Positions 16,942 through 25,468 of a stretch of DNA of 64,000 nt are shown here, one piece after another. Every line of letters starts with the position of its first letter. Position 1 is the first letter of the stretch. The position numbers and the translations under genes are program-made. Under the pieces are notes generated by a model. It ran no database searches and was not told the origin of the DNA. It was given only the letters and a program-made list of their open reading frames with translations. Source of the stretch: CAWCWK01 sp963842125 (GTDB taxonomy: Bacteria; Pseudomonadota; Alphaproteobacteria; Rhizobiales; CAWCWK01); assembly GCA_963842125.1 (NCBI GenBank), contig CAWJFE010000001.1, positions 1,426,001 through 1,490,000 on the forward strand. The letters run 5' to 3'.

Positions 16942-17144
16942 CCGCCATCGGTCAGCTCCTGCCCTGGGGCGCACTGATGCGCCTCGGTCTCGGCGCGCTC
17001 CGCCTCAGCGCCGAGGCCTTCTGGGCGATGACACCGCGAGAGCTGGCGGCGGCCGCGGGCCTGACCGGGGCGCCGATGACCATCGGACGCGACGATCTCG
17101 CCACCCTGATGACGCGATATCCGGATGCCGCCCGCCCCGCCTGA
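16938..17144 (+). CDS. Small GTA tail assembly chaperone (gp10.1, TIGR02216-like)
   Basis: A 68-residue protein with the family pattern LPWGALMRLGLGALRLSAEAFWAMTPREL. It overlaps gp10 by 4 bases and precedes the tape measure by 48. In phage G/GT systems the second chaperone product is made by frameshifting; here it is a separate overlapping gene, as in Rhodobacter capsulatus GTA. Confidence 0.85.
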   Translation: MTAIGQLLPWGALMRLGLGALRLSAEAFWAMTPRELAAAAGLTGAPMTIGRDDLATLMTRYPDAARPA

Positions 17145-17192
17145 CGGGCCCTGCGGCACCCCTGACGCCATAGCACACGAAGGATGAGACGA

Positions 17193-17777
17193 ATGGCCGA
17201 GACCGATCCCGACATCGCCGTGCGCGTCACGGCCGACACCTCGCAGTTCAAGGCGCAGGTCGCGGAGGCGCAGCGACTGGCCGAAGGGTTCGGCGGGGCG
17301 CTGTCGGCGGCTTTCCAGGGCGCCGTCATCAAGGGCAACAAGCTCGACGGCGTCTTCAAGACCCTCATCACCCGCCTCTCCAAGCTCGCGCTCGATGCGG
17401 CCTTCAAGCCTCTTGAAAAGGGTCTGTCCGACGGGTTCGCGGGTCTTCTGGGCGGCCTCGGCAAAGGCCTTGGCGCAGGATTCGGTGGCGGAATGCCGAA
17501 GGTCACGCCCTTCGCGAAAGGCGGCGTCTTCAACACGCCGCAAATGTTCGCCGGCGGCGGCGGTCTCGGCGTGCTGGGCGAGGCTGGCCCCGAAGCCGTC
17601 CTGCCGCTCTCGCGAGACGGCGCAGGCCGGCTCGGCGTGCGAACGCAAGGCGGCGGGCGCGCTTCCAACGTGACGGTGAACGTGACGGCCCGCGATGCCG
17701 ACAGCTTTCGCCGCGCGGAATCCGACGTTGCCGCCGCCGTCAGCCGCGCCGTGGCGCGCGGCCAGAGGAACCTCTAG
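17193..17777 (+). CDS. GTA tail tape measure protein (gp11, short)
   Basis: A 194-residue tape measure, far shorter than in siphophages and consistent with the very short GTA tail. It has an N-terminal helix (FKAQVAEAQRLAEGFGG), a glycine-rich hydrophobic centre (GLLGGLGKGLGAGFGGGM), the FAKGGVF and LGEAGPEAVLPLSRD motifs common to tape measure C-termini, and a final helix. The ATG at 17193 lies 8 bases after AAGGA; the in-frame ATG at 17184 overlaps that ribosome binding site and is unlikely. Confidence 0.88.
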   Translation: MAETDPDIAVRVTADTSQFKAQVAEAQRLAEGFGGALSAAFQGAVIKGNKLDGVFKTLITRLSKLALDAAFKPLEKGLSDGFAGLLGGLGKGLGAGFGGGMPKVTPFAKGGVFNTPQMFAGGGGLGVLGEAGPEAVLPLSRDGAGRLGVRTQGGGRASNVTVNVTARDADSFRRAESDVAAAVSRAVARGQRNL

Positions 17778-17779
17778 TC

Positions 17780-18403
17780 ATGGTGGCCTTTCACGACGTC
17801 CGCTTTCCGCTCGACATCGCGCTCGGGAGTCGCGGCGGGCCGGAGCGGCGCACCGAGATCGTCACGCTCGGCTCCGGCGCCGAAGAGCGCAATGCCCGGT
17901 GGAAGCATTCCCGCCGACGCTACAACGCGGGCTATGGCGTCAAGTCCTTCGCGCAGCTCGCCGAGGTCGTCGCCTTCTTCGAGGAACGGCGTGGCCGTCT
18001 CTACGGGTTTCGCTGGCACGATCGGCTGGACCACGCCTCCTGCGCGGTCGGGGCAGCGCCAGCGTCCACCGACCAGCGCATCGGGCTTGGCGACGGAACG
18101 ACGGTCAGCTTCGCGCTGGTGAAGACATACGGCGCGGCCTTCGCGCCCTATGACCGGCCCATCACCCGGCCGGTGCCCGGCAGCGTGACGATCGCCGTCG
18201 ACGGTGCGCCGGTCGCGGCGGCCGTGGATGCCGCGACGGGTGCCGTGACGCTGGCCGACGCGCCCGGTGGCGGCGCAGTCGTCACGGCAGGCTTTCGCTT
18301 CGACGTCGCCGTGCGCTTCGACACCGACTTCCTCGACGCCGATCTCTCGGCCTTCGAGGCTGGCGACATCCCCGACATACCGCTGCTGGAGATCCGCGCA
18401 TGA
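17780..18403 (+). CDS. GTA distal tail protein (gp12, DUF2460)
   Basis: A 207-residue DUF2460 protein that forms the ring at the tail tip. Diagnostic features are FHDVRFPLDIALGSRGGPERRTEIVTLGSG, then RYNAGYGVKSFAQLAEVVAFFEERRGRLYGFRWHD, and the end DFLDADLSAFEAGDIPDIPLLEIR. The ATG lies 2 bases after the tape measure stop, and the 3' end overlaps gp13 by 4 bases. Confidence 0.93.
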   Translation: MVAFHDVRFPLDIALGSRGGPERRTEIVTLGSGAEERNARWKHSRRRYNAGYGVKSFAQLAEVVAFFEERRGRLYGFRWHDRLDHASCAVGAAPASTDQRIGLGDGTTVSFALVKTYGAAFAPYDRPITRPVPGSVTIAVDGAPVAAAVDAATGAVTLADAPGGGAVVTAGFRFDVAVRFDTDFLDADLSAFEAGDIPDIPLLEIRA

Positions 18404-19284
18404 GGACGCTTCCTCCAGGCTTCCAGGCCCATCTCGACAGTGGCGCGACGACGCTCTGCCATTGCTGGAGGGTAACGCGCACCGACGGCGTGAGTCTCGG
18501 CTTTACCGATCACGACGATCCGGTCACCTTCGACGGCACGACCTTCGAGGCCGCCTCGGGCTTCGAGGGAACCGAGGCCGTCTCGGCTCTGGGGCTGAGG
18601 GTCGGAAGCGCGGAGGTGCAGGGCGCGTTCTCGTCTGGCCGGATCGACGCCGCCGACCTCGAAGGCGGCGCCTACGACGATGCGCGCGTCGAGACCTGGA
18701 TCGTGAACTGGTCGAGCGTCGATCAGCGCGTCCTGATGGACGTCGCGACGGTCGGTGAGGTGCGGGCGGGCGATGGCGCGTTCTCTGCCGAGCTTCGCGG
18801 TCCGGCCCATGCCTTGCAGCGCAAGGGCGGACGCATCTTCGCCCACGTCTGCCCGGCGCAGGTGGGGGATCAGCGCTGCAGCGTCGATCTCGATGGCGCG
18901 GCGTTCAGAGGAACCGGTGCGGTCGCGACGATCGACGGCGAGCGTCTCCTCAACGCGAGTGGTCTCGGCGGATTCGAGCCCGGATGGTTCACGCGCGGGC
19001 TCGTGCGATGGACCACGGGGGCGAACGCCGGCCGGTCGGTCGAGGTCAAGGATCACCGCGGCGACGAGACCGCGTCGCTCGAACTCTGGCACCGACCAGT
19101 GAAGCCGATCGCCGTCGGCGATACGTTCACCGTGACGGCCGGCTGCGACAAGCATTTCGAGACCTGTGCGGCGAAGTTCGCCAATGCCGTGAACTTTCGC
19201 GGCTTCCCCCACATGCCGGGCAACGATTTCGCCGTGACCTACCCGGTCAGCGGCGAAGTCCACGACGGCAGTCCCATCCGCTAA
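18400..19284 (+). CDS. GTA baseplate hub-like protein (gp13, DUF2163)
   Basis: A 294-residue DUF2163 protein (FAD/FMN-containing-like hub family in RcGTA numbering gp13). It starts TLPPGFQAHLDSGATTLCHCWRV, with SLGFTDHDDPVTFDG and SALGLRVGSAEVQGAF blocks. The C-terminal part has cysteines in VCPAQVGDQRCSVD and TAGCDKHFETCAAKFANAVNFRGFPHMPG, which in the RcGTA structure bind a metal cluster; that function is family knowledge, the cysteines are visible here. Confidence 0.92.
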   Translation: MRTLPPGFQAHLDSGATTLCHCWRVTRTDGVSLGFTDHDDPVTFDGTTFEAASGFEGTEAVSALGLRVGSAEVQGAFSSGRIDAADLEGGAYDDARVETWIVNWSSVDQRVLMDVATVGEVRAGDGAFSAELRGPAHALQRKGGRIFAHVCPAQVGDQRCSVDLDGAAFRGTGAVATIDGERLLNASGLGGFEPGWFTRGLVRWTTGANAGRSVEVKDHRGDETASLELWHRPVKPIAVGDTFTVTAGCDKHFETCAAKFANAVNFRGFPHMPGNDFAVTYPVSGEVHDGSPIR

Positions 19285-19296
19285 AGCGAGACACCG

Positions 19297-19740
19297 ATGA
19301 CCGAACACGCAAGCCGCGTCGTCCGTGAGGCGCGGCGATGGATCGGCACGCCCTATCGCCATCAGGCGTCGTGCCTCGGTGCAGGCTGCGATTGCCTCGG
19401 CCTCATCCGAGGCGTCTGGCGCGACCTCTACGGCGAAGAGCCGGAGCGCGCGCCGGCCTATACCGCCGACTGGGCCGAGACCGGCCGGCGCGAAACGCTA
19501 TTGGAGGCCGCCACGCGCCACCTTCGGCCGATAGAGCAGTCGGCCGGGCAGCCAGGCGACGTTCTCCTCTTCCGCTGGCGCAGCGGCTACCCGGCCAAGC
19601 ATTGCGCGATCCTCACGGCGCCGGATCGCATCGTCCATGCGCTCGAGAATGCTTCGGTGACCGAGGTGACGCTCGGACATTGGTGGAGCCGCCGGATCGC
19701 TGCCGTCTTCCGCTTTCCCGAACCTGTCGAGGCCGACTGA
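19297..19740 (+). CDS. GTA NlpC/P60 peptidoglycan hydrolase (gp14)
   Basis: A 147-residue tail-associated cell wall peptidase. The catalytic Cys is in LGAGCDCLGLIRGV (about residue 32) and the catalytic His in YPAKHCAILTAPD (about residue 105), following the GDVLLFRW strand. In GTAs it opens the recipient wall during DNA entry. The stop overlaps the start of gp15 (TGATG). Confidence 0.93.
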   Translation: MTEHASRVVREARRWIGTPYRHQASCLGAGCDCLGLIRGVWRDLYGEEPERAPAYTADWAETGRRETLLEAATRHLRPIEQSAGQPGDVLLFRWRSGYPAKHCAILTAPDRIVHALENASVTEVTLGHWWSRRIAAVFRFPEPVEAD

Positions 19741-22700
19741 TGGCGACACTTCTCCTCTCCACTGCCGCGCAGGCCATCGGCGGCGCCATTGGCGGGCCCA
19801 TCGGGGCGATGGCAGGCCGTGTTGCCGGCGCGATCGCCGGTGGAACGATCGACAGCGCGCTCACCAGCCGGCGCGGTGCCACCAAGGTGACCGAGGGTCC
19901 ACGCCTCGCCGATCTCGACGTGCAGGCGAGCCAGGAGGGCGCGCCGATCCCGAAGGCGTTCGGGCGCGTGCGGTTGGCTGGCCAGATCATCTGGGCAACG
20001 CGGCTGGAGGAAGACGTGACCGTCGAGCGTGAGGGCGGCTCGGGCGGTGGCAAGGGTAGCCGTGGCCGCGCGCCGGCGAGCGAGACGCGAACCTATAGTT
20101 ATTTCGCCAACATGGCGGTCGGGCTTTGCGAAGGTCCGATCACACGCATTGCGCGCGCTTGGGCCGACGGAAAACCGCTCGACCTTACGACCGTGTCCTG
20201 GCGGCTCCACCGCGGCACGGACAACCAACTACCGGACGCCTTCCTCGAAGCGCGCCAGGGCGGGCCGGTGCCGGCCTATCGCGGCACGGCCTATGTCGTC
20301 TTCGAGCGACTGGCGCTGGAGGCGTTCGGCAATCGCATCCCGCAGCTGACCTTCGAGATCGTGCGCGCCATCGGCACGCTGGAGCCCAAGGTGACGGCCG
20401 TCACGATCATCCCCGGGTCGTCCGAATTCGCCTACGATCCGGAGATCGTGCGCGCCCAGACGGCACCCGGCGCGACCGTCTACGAGAACCGGCACAACAC
20501 GGTGGCCGAGACCGACTGGACCGCGTCGATAGACGAGTTGCAGGACCTCTGCCCGAACCTCAAGCACGCCGCGCTCGTCACAGCCTGGTTCGGTACGGAT
20601 TTGCGGGCCGCCGAGTGTCGCCCGCGCCCCGGCGTCGAGTGGGACGCGAAGACGACGATCGAGGACACCTGGGTCGTCGATGGCGTCGCGCGGGCGGATG
20701 CGCACGTGGTCAGCCGTATCGACGGCCGGCCCGCCTATGGCGGCACGCCGTCCGACGGATCGGTCGTTCGCGCGATCGCGGATTTAAATGCGCGCGGCCT
20801 CAAGGTGACGTTCTATCCGTTTCTCCTGATGGACATCGAGGCCGGCAATGGTCTGCCGGACCCCTATGGCCGGAGCGAACAGCCGCCTTACCCCTGGCGC
20901 GGCCGAATCGCCTGTCATCCGGTGGCCGGTCAGGCCGGCTCACCCGATGGAACGCCTGTTGCCGAAGCGGAGATCGACGCGTTCTTCGGATCGGCGACGG
21001 CGCACCAGTTCAGCGTCGGGGATGGCGAGGTCTCCTATACCGGGCCGGACGAATGGTCGTGGCGCCGAATGGTGCTGCACTATGCTCACCTTGCCAAGCT
21101 CGCCGGCGGCGTCGATGCGTTCCTCGTCGGTTCGGAACTGCGCGGGCTGACCTGGGTGCGCGGCGCGGGCGGAACCTACCCGGCCGTACGGCACCTGACG
21201 GAGATCGCGCGCGAGGTGCGAACCATCCTCGGCCCCGACACGCGTATCTCCTATGCGGCTGACTGGTCGGAATATTTCGGTCATCACCCCGCAGACGGTG
21301 GCGGCGACGTGACCTTCCATCTCGATCCCTTCTGGTCGGATGCGGCGTGTGATTTCGTCGGCATCGACAACTACATGCCGCTGACCGATTGGCGCGGCGG
21401 CGAGGGCCATGCCGATATTGCCGCAGGCTCTCCCTACGCGGCCGAATACATCGGCCAGAACATCGCCGGCGGTGAAGGCTACGACTGGTACTACGCGAGC
21501 GAAGCCGACCGCGCAGCGCAGGCCCGCTCGCCCATCACCGATGGCGCGTATGGCAAGCCCTGGGTCTACCGCTACAAGGACCTCGTTGCCTGGTGGTCGC
21601 AGCCGCATGTCGACCGGGTCGGCGGCGTAGAGACGAGCGCGACCGCCTGGGTTCCGGGCTCCAAGCCCATCTGGATGACCGAGGTCGGCATCCCGGCCGT
21701 CGACAAGGGTGGCAATCAGCCCAACGTCTTCTTCGATCCGAAATCGTCAGAAAGCTTCCTGCCCTACTCGTCCTCGGGCGCGCGGGACGACTTCGCGCAA
21801 CGCCGGGGGATCGAGGCGCTGCTCGATTACTGGCAAGGTGCGGACGACGCAAGGAATCCCGCCGGGATGCTCGACGCCGACGCGATCCACCTCTGGACGT
21901 GGGACGCGCGGCCCTTCCCGGTCTACCCGCTGGCCGAAGACGTCTGGGGTGACGGCCCGAACTGGGCGCGCGGGCACTGGCTGAGCGGGCGGCTTGGGCA
22001 GGCACCGGCCGGCGAGCTCATCGCCGCGATCCTTCGAGGTTTCGGGGTCGAGGACTTCGATGTCAGCGCCGTCGATGGGACGATCGACGGCTATGTCGTC
22101 GATCGCCCGATGACGCCGCGCGATGCGATCGAGCCGCTGATGCTGGCGCTCGACATCGAGGCCTATGAGCGGCAGGGCCGCCTCGTCTTCCGCTCCCAGC
22201 GCCACCTCCCTGCGCAAACGGTGGAGGCCGAGCGTTGCGTGGACGACGGCAAGACGCCGCTCGTGCAGGTGACGCGGGCGCAGGAGGCCGAGATCGCGGC
22301 CACGGTCGCGCTGACCTTCAGCGATCTCCTGCGCGATCACGGACGGTCGAGCGTCGGCGCGATGCGCGGCGCGACGCGATCGAGCCATGAGGCGCATGCC
22401 GATCTCCCGATCGTCAGCCAGGGGGAGATCATCCAGCCTCTGGCGGAAAGCTGGCTGCACGATCTCTGGGTCGGTCGCGATGCGTTCGCGCTCGGTCTGC
22501 CACCATCGCGGATGGCGCTGGAACCCGGCGATCTTCTCGCGCTCGACCGAGATGGCGCAGGCGCTATGCTGAAGATCGAGGACCTGCGTCGTTCGTCCGC
22601 GCTGCGCGTGGAAGCCCGGCGCTACGACCGCGCCGTTGCGGAGACGTCGATGACGGATATCCGCCAGCCTTTGGCTGCGGCGTCGAGGCCCAGACAGGTC

Positions 22701-23645
22701 GTCGCGGAGGCCGCGCCTCATGCGCGGCTGCTGCAGCTACCGAAGCTCTCCGCCGACGATGCGGATACCGTTGTCCACGCCTGTGCCTTGCAGTCCCCGT
22801 GGCCGGGCACGATCGGCGTCTGGCGGGAGGGCGGCGTGAGCGTCGTTCAGGTCGCACGCATCACCGCGCCGGCGACCATGGGCACGTCGCTGACCGACCT
22901 GGCGGGCGGCTCGGTCGCGATCTGGGACGAAGCGAGCGTCGTCGATGTCGAGCTCCATGGCGGTTCGCTCCAGGCCCTGCCGGACGCCAGCATTCTCGAC
23001 GGCGGCAACGCGGTCGCGATCGGCACGTCGGAGCTTGGGTGGGAGATCGTCCAGTTCGGTCGGGCCGAACTCATCGGTCCGCAGACCTATCGGCTCTCCC
23101 GTCTCCTTCGGGGAAGGCGGGGGACGGATGCCGACGTGCTCGCGCTGCGGCCGGCCGGCGCCGACATCGTCCTTCTCGACACGGCACTGGTGCCGATCGA
23201 TGTTGGGCTGGACAGGTTGGGCCGGGCGACGACCTTCCGGACCGGTCGCTCGGCCGATCCGGCGGCGAGCGCGGCCGAGACAATCGTCCCTTCGGCACGC
23301 GCCCTGCGTCCGCTTGCACCCTGTCATCTGCTTGCGATCAAGATCGCCGGCGGCATCCAACTCTCCTGGACCCGGCGCAGCCGTGTCGGCGGCGATAGCT
23401 GGTACGTCGCCTCGACGCCGCTCGGTGAAGCGGAAGAGCGCTATCGCGTAGAGATTGTTCACGCGGGCGGGGCCCGGGTGGTCGAGACGACCGTCCCGGA
23501 CCTCGTATACGCCGCGCCCGACATCATCGCGGATCACGGCTCGGTACCACGGTCTTTCAACGTCCGTGTATCGCAGCTCAGCGCCATCGTCGGGCCAGGT
23601 GCCGTGCTCGATGCGAGCGTCGACATCACCGGTGTCCAAGCGTGA
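19740..23645 (+). CDS. GTA megatron/host specificity protein (gp15, TIM-barrel-like)
   Basis: A 1301-residue tail fibre/baseplate protein, close to the length known for RcGTA gp15. The N-terminal hydrophobic glycine/alanine stretch (AQAIGGAIGGPIGAMAGRVAGAIAGG) is followed by the hub domain. A glycoside-hydrolase TIM-barrel-like domain lies roughly between residues 400 and 760 (WTASIDELQDLCPNLKHAALV, ADWSEYFGHHPADGGGDVTF, PIWMTEVGIPAVDKGGNQPN). A phage tail-3 type domain and a C-terminal fibre part follow. It determines contact with the recipient. The ATG at 19740 overlaps the gp14 stop by 1 base. It is the last classical structural gene of the cluster. Confidence 0.94.
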   Translation: MATLLLSTAAQAIGGAIGGPIGAMAGRVAGAIAGGTIDSALTSRRGATKVTEGPRLADLDVQASQEGAPIPKAFGRVRLAGQIIWATRLEEDVTVEREGGSGGGKGSRGRAPASETRTYSYFANMAVGLCEGPITRIARAWADGKPLDLTTVSWRLHRGTDNQLPDAFLEARQGGPVPAYRGTAYVVFERLALEAFGNRIPQLTFEIVRAIGTLEPKVTAVTIIPGSSEFAYDPEIVRAQTAPGATVYENRHNTVAETDWTASIDELQDLCPNLKHAALVTAWFGTDLRAAECRPRPGVEWDAKTTIEDTWVVDGVARADAHVVSRIDGRPAYGGTPSDGSVVRAIADLNARGLKVTFYPFLLMDIEAGNGLPDPYGRSEQPPYPWRGRIACHPVAGQAGSPDGTPVAEAEIDAFFGSATAHQFSVGDGEVSYTGPDEWSWRRMVLHYAHLAKLAGGVDAFLVGSELRGLTWVRGAGGTYPAVRHLTEIAREVRTILGPDTRISYAADWSEYFGHHPADGGGDVTFHLDPFWSDAACDFVGIDNYMPLTDWRGGEGHADIAAGSPYAAEYIGQNIAGGEGYDWYYASEADRAAQARSPITDGAYGKPWVYRYKDLVAWWSQPHVDRVGGVETSATAWVPGSKPIWMTEVGIPAVDKGGNQPNVFFDPKSSESFLPYSSSGARDDFAQRRGIEALLDYWQGADDARNPAGMLDADAIHLWTWDARPFPVYPLAEDVWGDGPNWARGHWLSGRLGQAPAGELIAAILRGFGVEDFDVSAVDGTIDGYVVDRPMTPRDAIEPLMLALDIEAYERQGRLVFRSQRHLPAQTVEAERCVDDGKTPLVQVTRAQEAEIAATVALTFSDLLRDHGRSSVGAMRGATRSSHEAHADLPIVSQGEIIQPLAESWLHDLWVGRDAFALGLPPSRMALEPGDLLALDRDGAGAMLKIEDLRRSSALRVEARRYDRAVAETSMTDIRQPLAAASRPRQVVAEAAPHARLLQLPKLSADDADTVVHACALQSPWPGTIGVWREGGVSVVQVARITAPATMGTSLTDLAGGSVAIWDEASVVDVELHGGSLQALPDASILDGGNAVAIGTSELGWEIVQFGRAELIGPQTYRLSRLLRGRRGTDADVLALRPAGADIVLLDTALVPIDVGLDRLGRATTFRTGRSADPAASAAETIVPSARALRPLAPCHLLAIKIAGGIQLSWTRRSRVGGDSWYVASTPLGEAEERYRVEIVHAGGARVVETTVPDLVYAAPDIIADHGSVPRSFNVRVSQLSAIVGPGAVLDASVDITGVQA

Positions 23646-23670
23646 TGGGCCAAGACGAAAGGACCGGAGA

Positions 23671-24429
23671 ATGAGGCAGAACTTCACAGAGGCGCTCGAC
23701 CACGTTCTTGAGAACGAGGGCGGGTATGTGGACCATCCGCGAGACCCGGGCGGTGCGACAAACATGGGCATCACCCAAGCGACGCTGTCGCGGTGGCGTA
23801 AGCGGGTCGTCAGCAAGAGTGATGTGAAGACGCTGTCTCGCCGAGAGGCGGGCGAGATCTACCGGGCCAATTTCTGGAACGCCGTCCGCGCCGACGAACT
23901 CCCGGCCGGCATCGACTACTGCGTGTTCGACGCCGCCGTCCACTCGGGGCCTCAACGCGCGATCCGCTGGCTTCAAACGGAGCTTCGGGTGCGCGTCGAT
24001 GGCCTGATCGGTCCCCTGACGCTCAAAGCTGCCCACGCTTCGGACCGCACCGCCCTCATCCGAGCGTTCTGCCGGCGCCGGCTGCGTTTCATGCAGGGGC
24101 TGCGGACCTGGGCGACCTTCGGACGCGGCTGGTCGCGCCGCATGACCACCGTTCAGACGTCGGCGCTCGCGTTGGCAGCGAAGCAGATACCGACCACCCG
24201 GCCCTCACCAAAGGAGACGTCAATGACCGATACGAAACGCTGGTACGAATCCAAGACCGTCTGGGGCGCCGTCGTCACGCTTCTCGCGCTCATCGCCGGG
24301 TCCTTCGGCCTCAGGATCGGCGCATCGGAGCAGGCCGCGCTGGTCGAACTCGCGCCGCAGCTTGTCGCCATCGCGGGCGCCGTCGTCGCTCTGGTCGGCC
24401 GGCTGACGGCGCGGGCGGTGATCGCTTGA
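23671..24429 (+). CDS. GH108 muramidase-type endolysin fused to a holin-like membrane tail
   Basis: A 252-residue protein. Residues 1-90 are an N-acetylmuramidase of the GH108 type: the catalytic Glu lies in LENEGGYVDHPRDPGG, followed by ATNMGIT, and the conserved AGEIYRANFWNAVRADELPAG block. Residues 90-165 resemble the peptidoglycan-binding partner domain (VRVDGLIGPLTLKAA, then FMQGLRTWATFGRGW). Residues 185-252 carry two hydrophobic helices (TVWGAVVTLLALIAGSFG; LVAIAGAVVALVGRLTA) as in small phage holins. The ATG at 23671 follows AAAGGACCGGAG, 25 bases after gp15, so it probably belongs to the GTA operon and releases particles. In R. capsulatus the lysis genes are at a separate locus. Confidence 0.85.
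   Translation: MRQNFTEALDHVLENEGGYVDHPRDPGGATNMGITQATLSRWRKRVVSKSDVKTLSRREAGEIYRANFWNAVRADELPAGIDYCVFDAAVHSGPQRAIRWLQTELRVRVDGLIGPLTLKAAHASDRTALIRAFCRRRLRFMQGLRTWATFGRGWSRRMTTVQTSALALAAKQIPTTRPSPKETSMTDTKRWYESKTVWGAVVTLLALIAGSFGLRIGASEQAALVELAPQLVAIAGAVVALVGRLTARAVIA
24223..24429 (+). CDS. Probable internally initiated holin-like protein (same frame as the endolysin C-terminus)
   Basis: Inside the muramidase frame, AAGGAG at 24211-24216 stands 6 bases before an in-frame ATG at 24223. Initiation there would give a free 68-residue protein, MTDTKRWYESKTVWGAVV and on, with two hydrophobic segments and a basic C-terminus: the size and shape of a small holin. This predicts two products from one frame, a full endolysin-membrane fusion and a separate holin-like protein. 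It could also be the trace of two genes that fused when a stop codon was lost. Internal start use is inferred. Confidence 0.55.
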   Translation: MTDTKRWYESKTVWGAVVTLLALIAGSFGLRIGASEQAALVELAPQLVAIAGAVVALVGRLTARAVIA

Positions 24430-24451
24430 CGCACATCGTCTGATCTTGCCA

Positions 24452-24496
24452 AACCTGTGGGGAGGCCGCGCCATTCATTGCAGGTTCAGCCTCCCC
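24452..24496 (+). promoter_or_regulatory. Two interleaved inverted repeats upstream of the FeuN-like gene
   Basis: AACCTG (24452-24457) can pair with CAGGTT (24481-24486), and GGGGAGGC (24459-24466) with GCCTCCCC (24489-24496). The order A1-B1-A2-B2 means the 6-bp and 8-bp stems either exclude each other or form a pseudoknot. The second stem ends 17 bases before the FeuN-like ATG. It may be an attenuator, a read-through terminator of the GTA/lysis operon, or a leader switch; no T-run follows. Confidence 0.45.
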
Positions 24497-24513
24497 GCCT
24501 TAAGACGTGTTCC

Positions 24514-24807
24514 ATGAACAGAATGTCCGCCGTGGCCATCGCTGGCTGCCTCCTTCTTCCTTCGGTTCCGCCGGCCTATGCGGCCTGCGGCGTCGATATC
24601 GCGACCGCCGTTCGATCCGGCGGAGCGCAGGACTTCTCCAACCTGCGCAGTCAGGTCAGCAGGACTGCGGATGGTCAGATCGTGGACGTATCGCTCTGCG
24701 ACGAGGGAGCGCGTCTCGTCTACCGGGTTCTCGTCGTCCCGCGCGTGGCCAATGCGCAGACTCAGTTGCTGAGGGTCGACGCCAAGTCCGGCGCGGTGCT
24801 CAAATAG
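24514..24807 (+). CDS. Small secreted PepSY-like protein, FeuN-like
   Basis: A 97-residue protein with a signal peptide (MSAVAIAGCLLLPSVPPAYA, cleavage after AYA). The short mature part ends in a PepSY-like strand pattern (LVYRVLVVPRVANAQTQLLRVDAKSGAVL). It stops 1 base before a FeuP-like regulator. In Sinorhizobium, FeuN is a small periplasmic inhibitor of the FeuQ kinase encoded directly upstream of feuP and feuQ; position, size and export match, while sequence identity could not be tested. The ATG at 24514 is preferred to a GTG at 24457 because it starts the signal peptide. Confidence 0.6.
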   Translation: MNRMSAVAIAGCLLLPSVPPAYAACGVDIATAVRSGGAQDFSNLRSQVSRTADGQIVDVSLCDEGARLVYRVLVVPRVANAQTQLLRVDAKSGAVLK

Positions 24808-24808
24808 G

Positions 24809-25468
24809 ATGCGCATGCTGGTTGTCGAGGATGATGCGGATCTGAACCGTCAGATCGTCACGGCCCTTCAAGACGCCGGCTATGCCGTCGATAGCGCTTC
24901 GGACGGCGACGAGGGCCATTTCCTCGGCGATACGGAACCCTATGACGCCGTCGTTCTCGACATCGGTTTGCCGGGCATGGATGGGCTCAGCGTTCTCGAG
25001 GCCTGGCGCCGCGACGGGCGAACGATGCCCGTCCTCCTTCTCACGGCCCGCGACCGCTGGAGCGACAAGGTGCAGGGCATCGACGCCGGTGCCGACGACT
25101 ACGTCGCCAAGCCGTTCCATATGGAAGAGGTGCTCGCTCGCCTCAGAGCCCTCACACGCCGTGCCGCCGGACAGGCCGACAGTACGTTGCGCTATGGCGA
25201 CGTTGCGCTCGACACGCGCAGCTCGCGCGTGACGGTGGCAGGCAAAGCGGTCAAGCTGACCTCTCACGAACTGCGGCTTTTCTCCTACCTGATGCACCAC
25301 CAGGGCCGCATCATCTCGCGGTCGGAACTGATCGAGCACATCTACGATCAGGATTTCGACAGGGACTCCAATACGATCGAAGTGTTCATCGGTCGCCTGC
25401 GCCGAAAGCTCGGGACCGACGCCATCGAGACCGTGCGCGGCATGGGCTATAGGCTCGGGGAGGGGTGA
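24809..25468 (+). CDS. feuP: OmpR-family response regulator, FeuP-like
   Basis: A 219-residue regulator. The receiver domain has the acidic pair VVEDDAD, phospho-acceptor Asp in VVLDIGLPGMDG (about residue 51), Thr in LLTARD, and Lys in YVAKPFHMEEVLAR. The C-terminal winged helix has LTSHELRLFSYLMHHQGRIISRSELIEHIY and ends VRGMGYRLGEG. The start lies 1 base after the FeuN-like gene, and the stop overlaps the kinase start (GTGA). In Rhizobium and Sinorhizobium FeuP is needed for cyclic glucan export and osmoadaptation. Confidence 0.75.
   Translation: MRMLVVEDDADLNRQIVTALQDAGYAVDSASDGDEGHFLGDTEPYDAVVLDIGLPGMDGLSVLEAWRRDGRTMPVLLLTARDRWSDKVQGIDAGADDYVAKPFHMEEVLARLRALTRRAAGQADSTLRYGDVALDTRSSRVTVAGKAVKLTSHELRLFSYLMHHQGRIISRSELIEHIYDQDFDRDSNTIEVFIGRLRRKLGTDAIETVRGMGYRLGEG

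Noticed and set aside
9122..24429. Interpretation as an ordinary prophage
   Set aside because: No integrase, excisionase, repressor, replication gene or att repeat; gene order, short tape measure and gp10 and gp15 families match GTAs.
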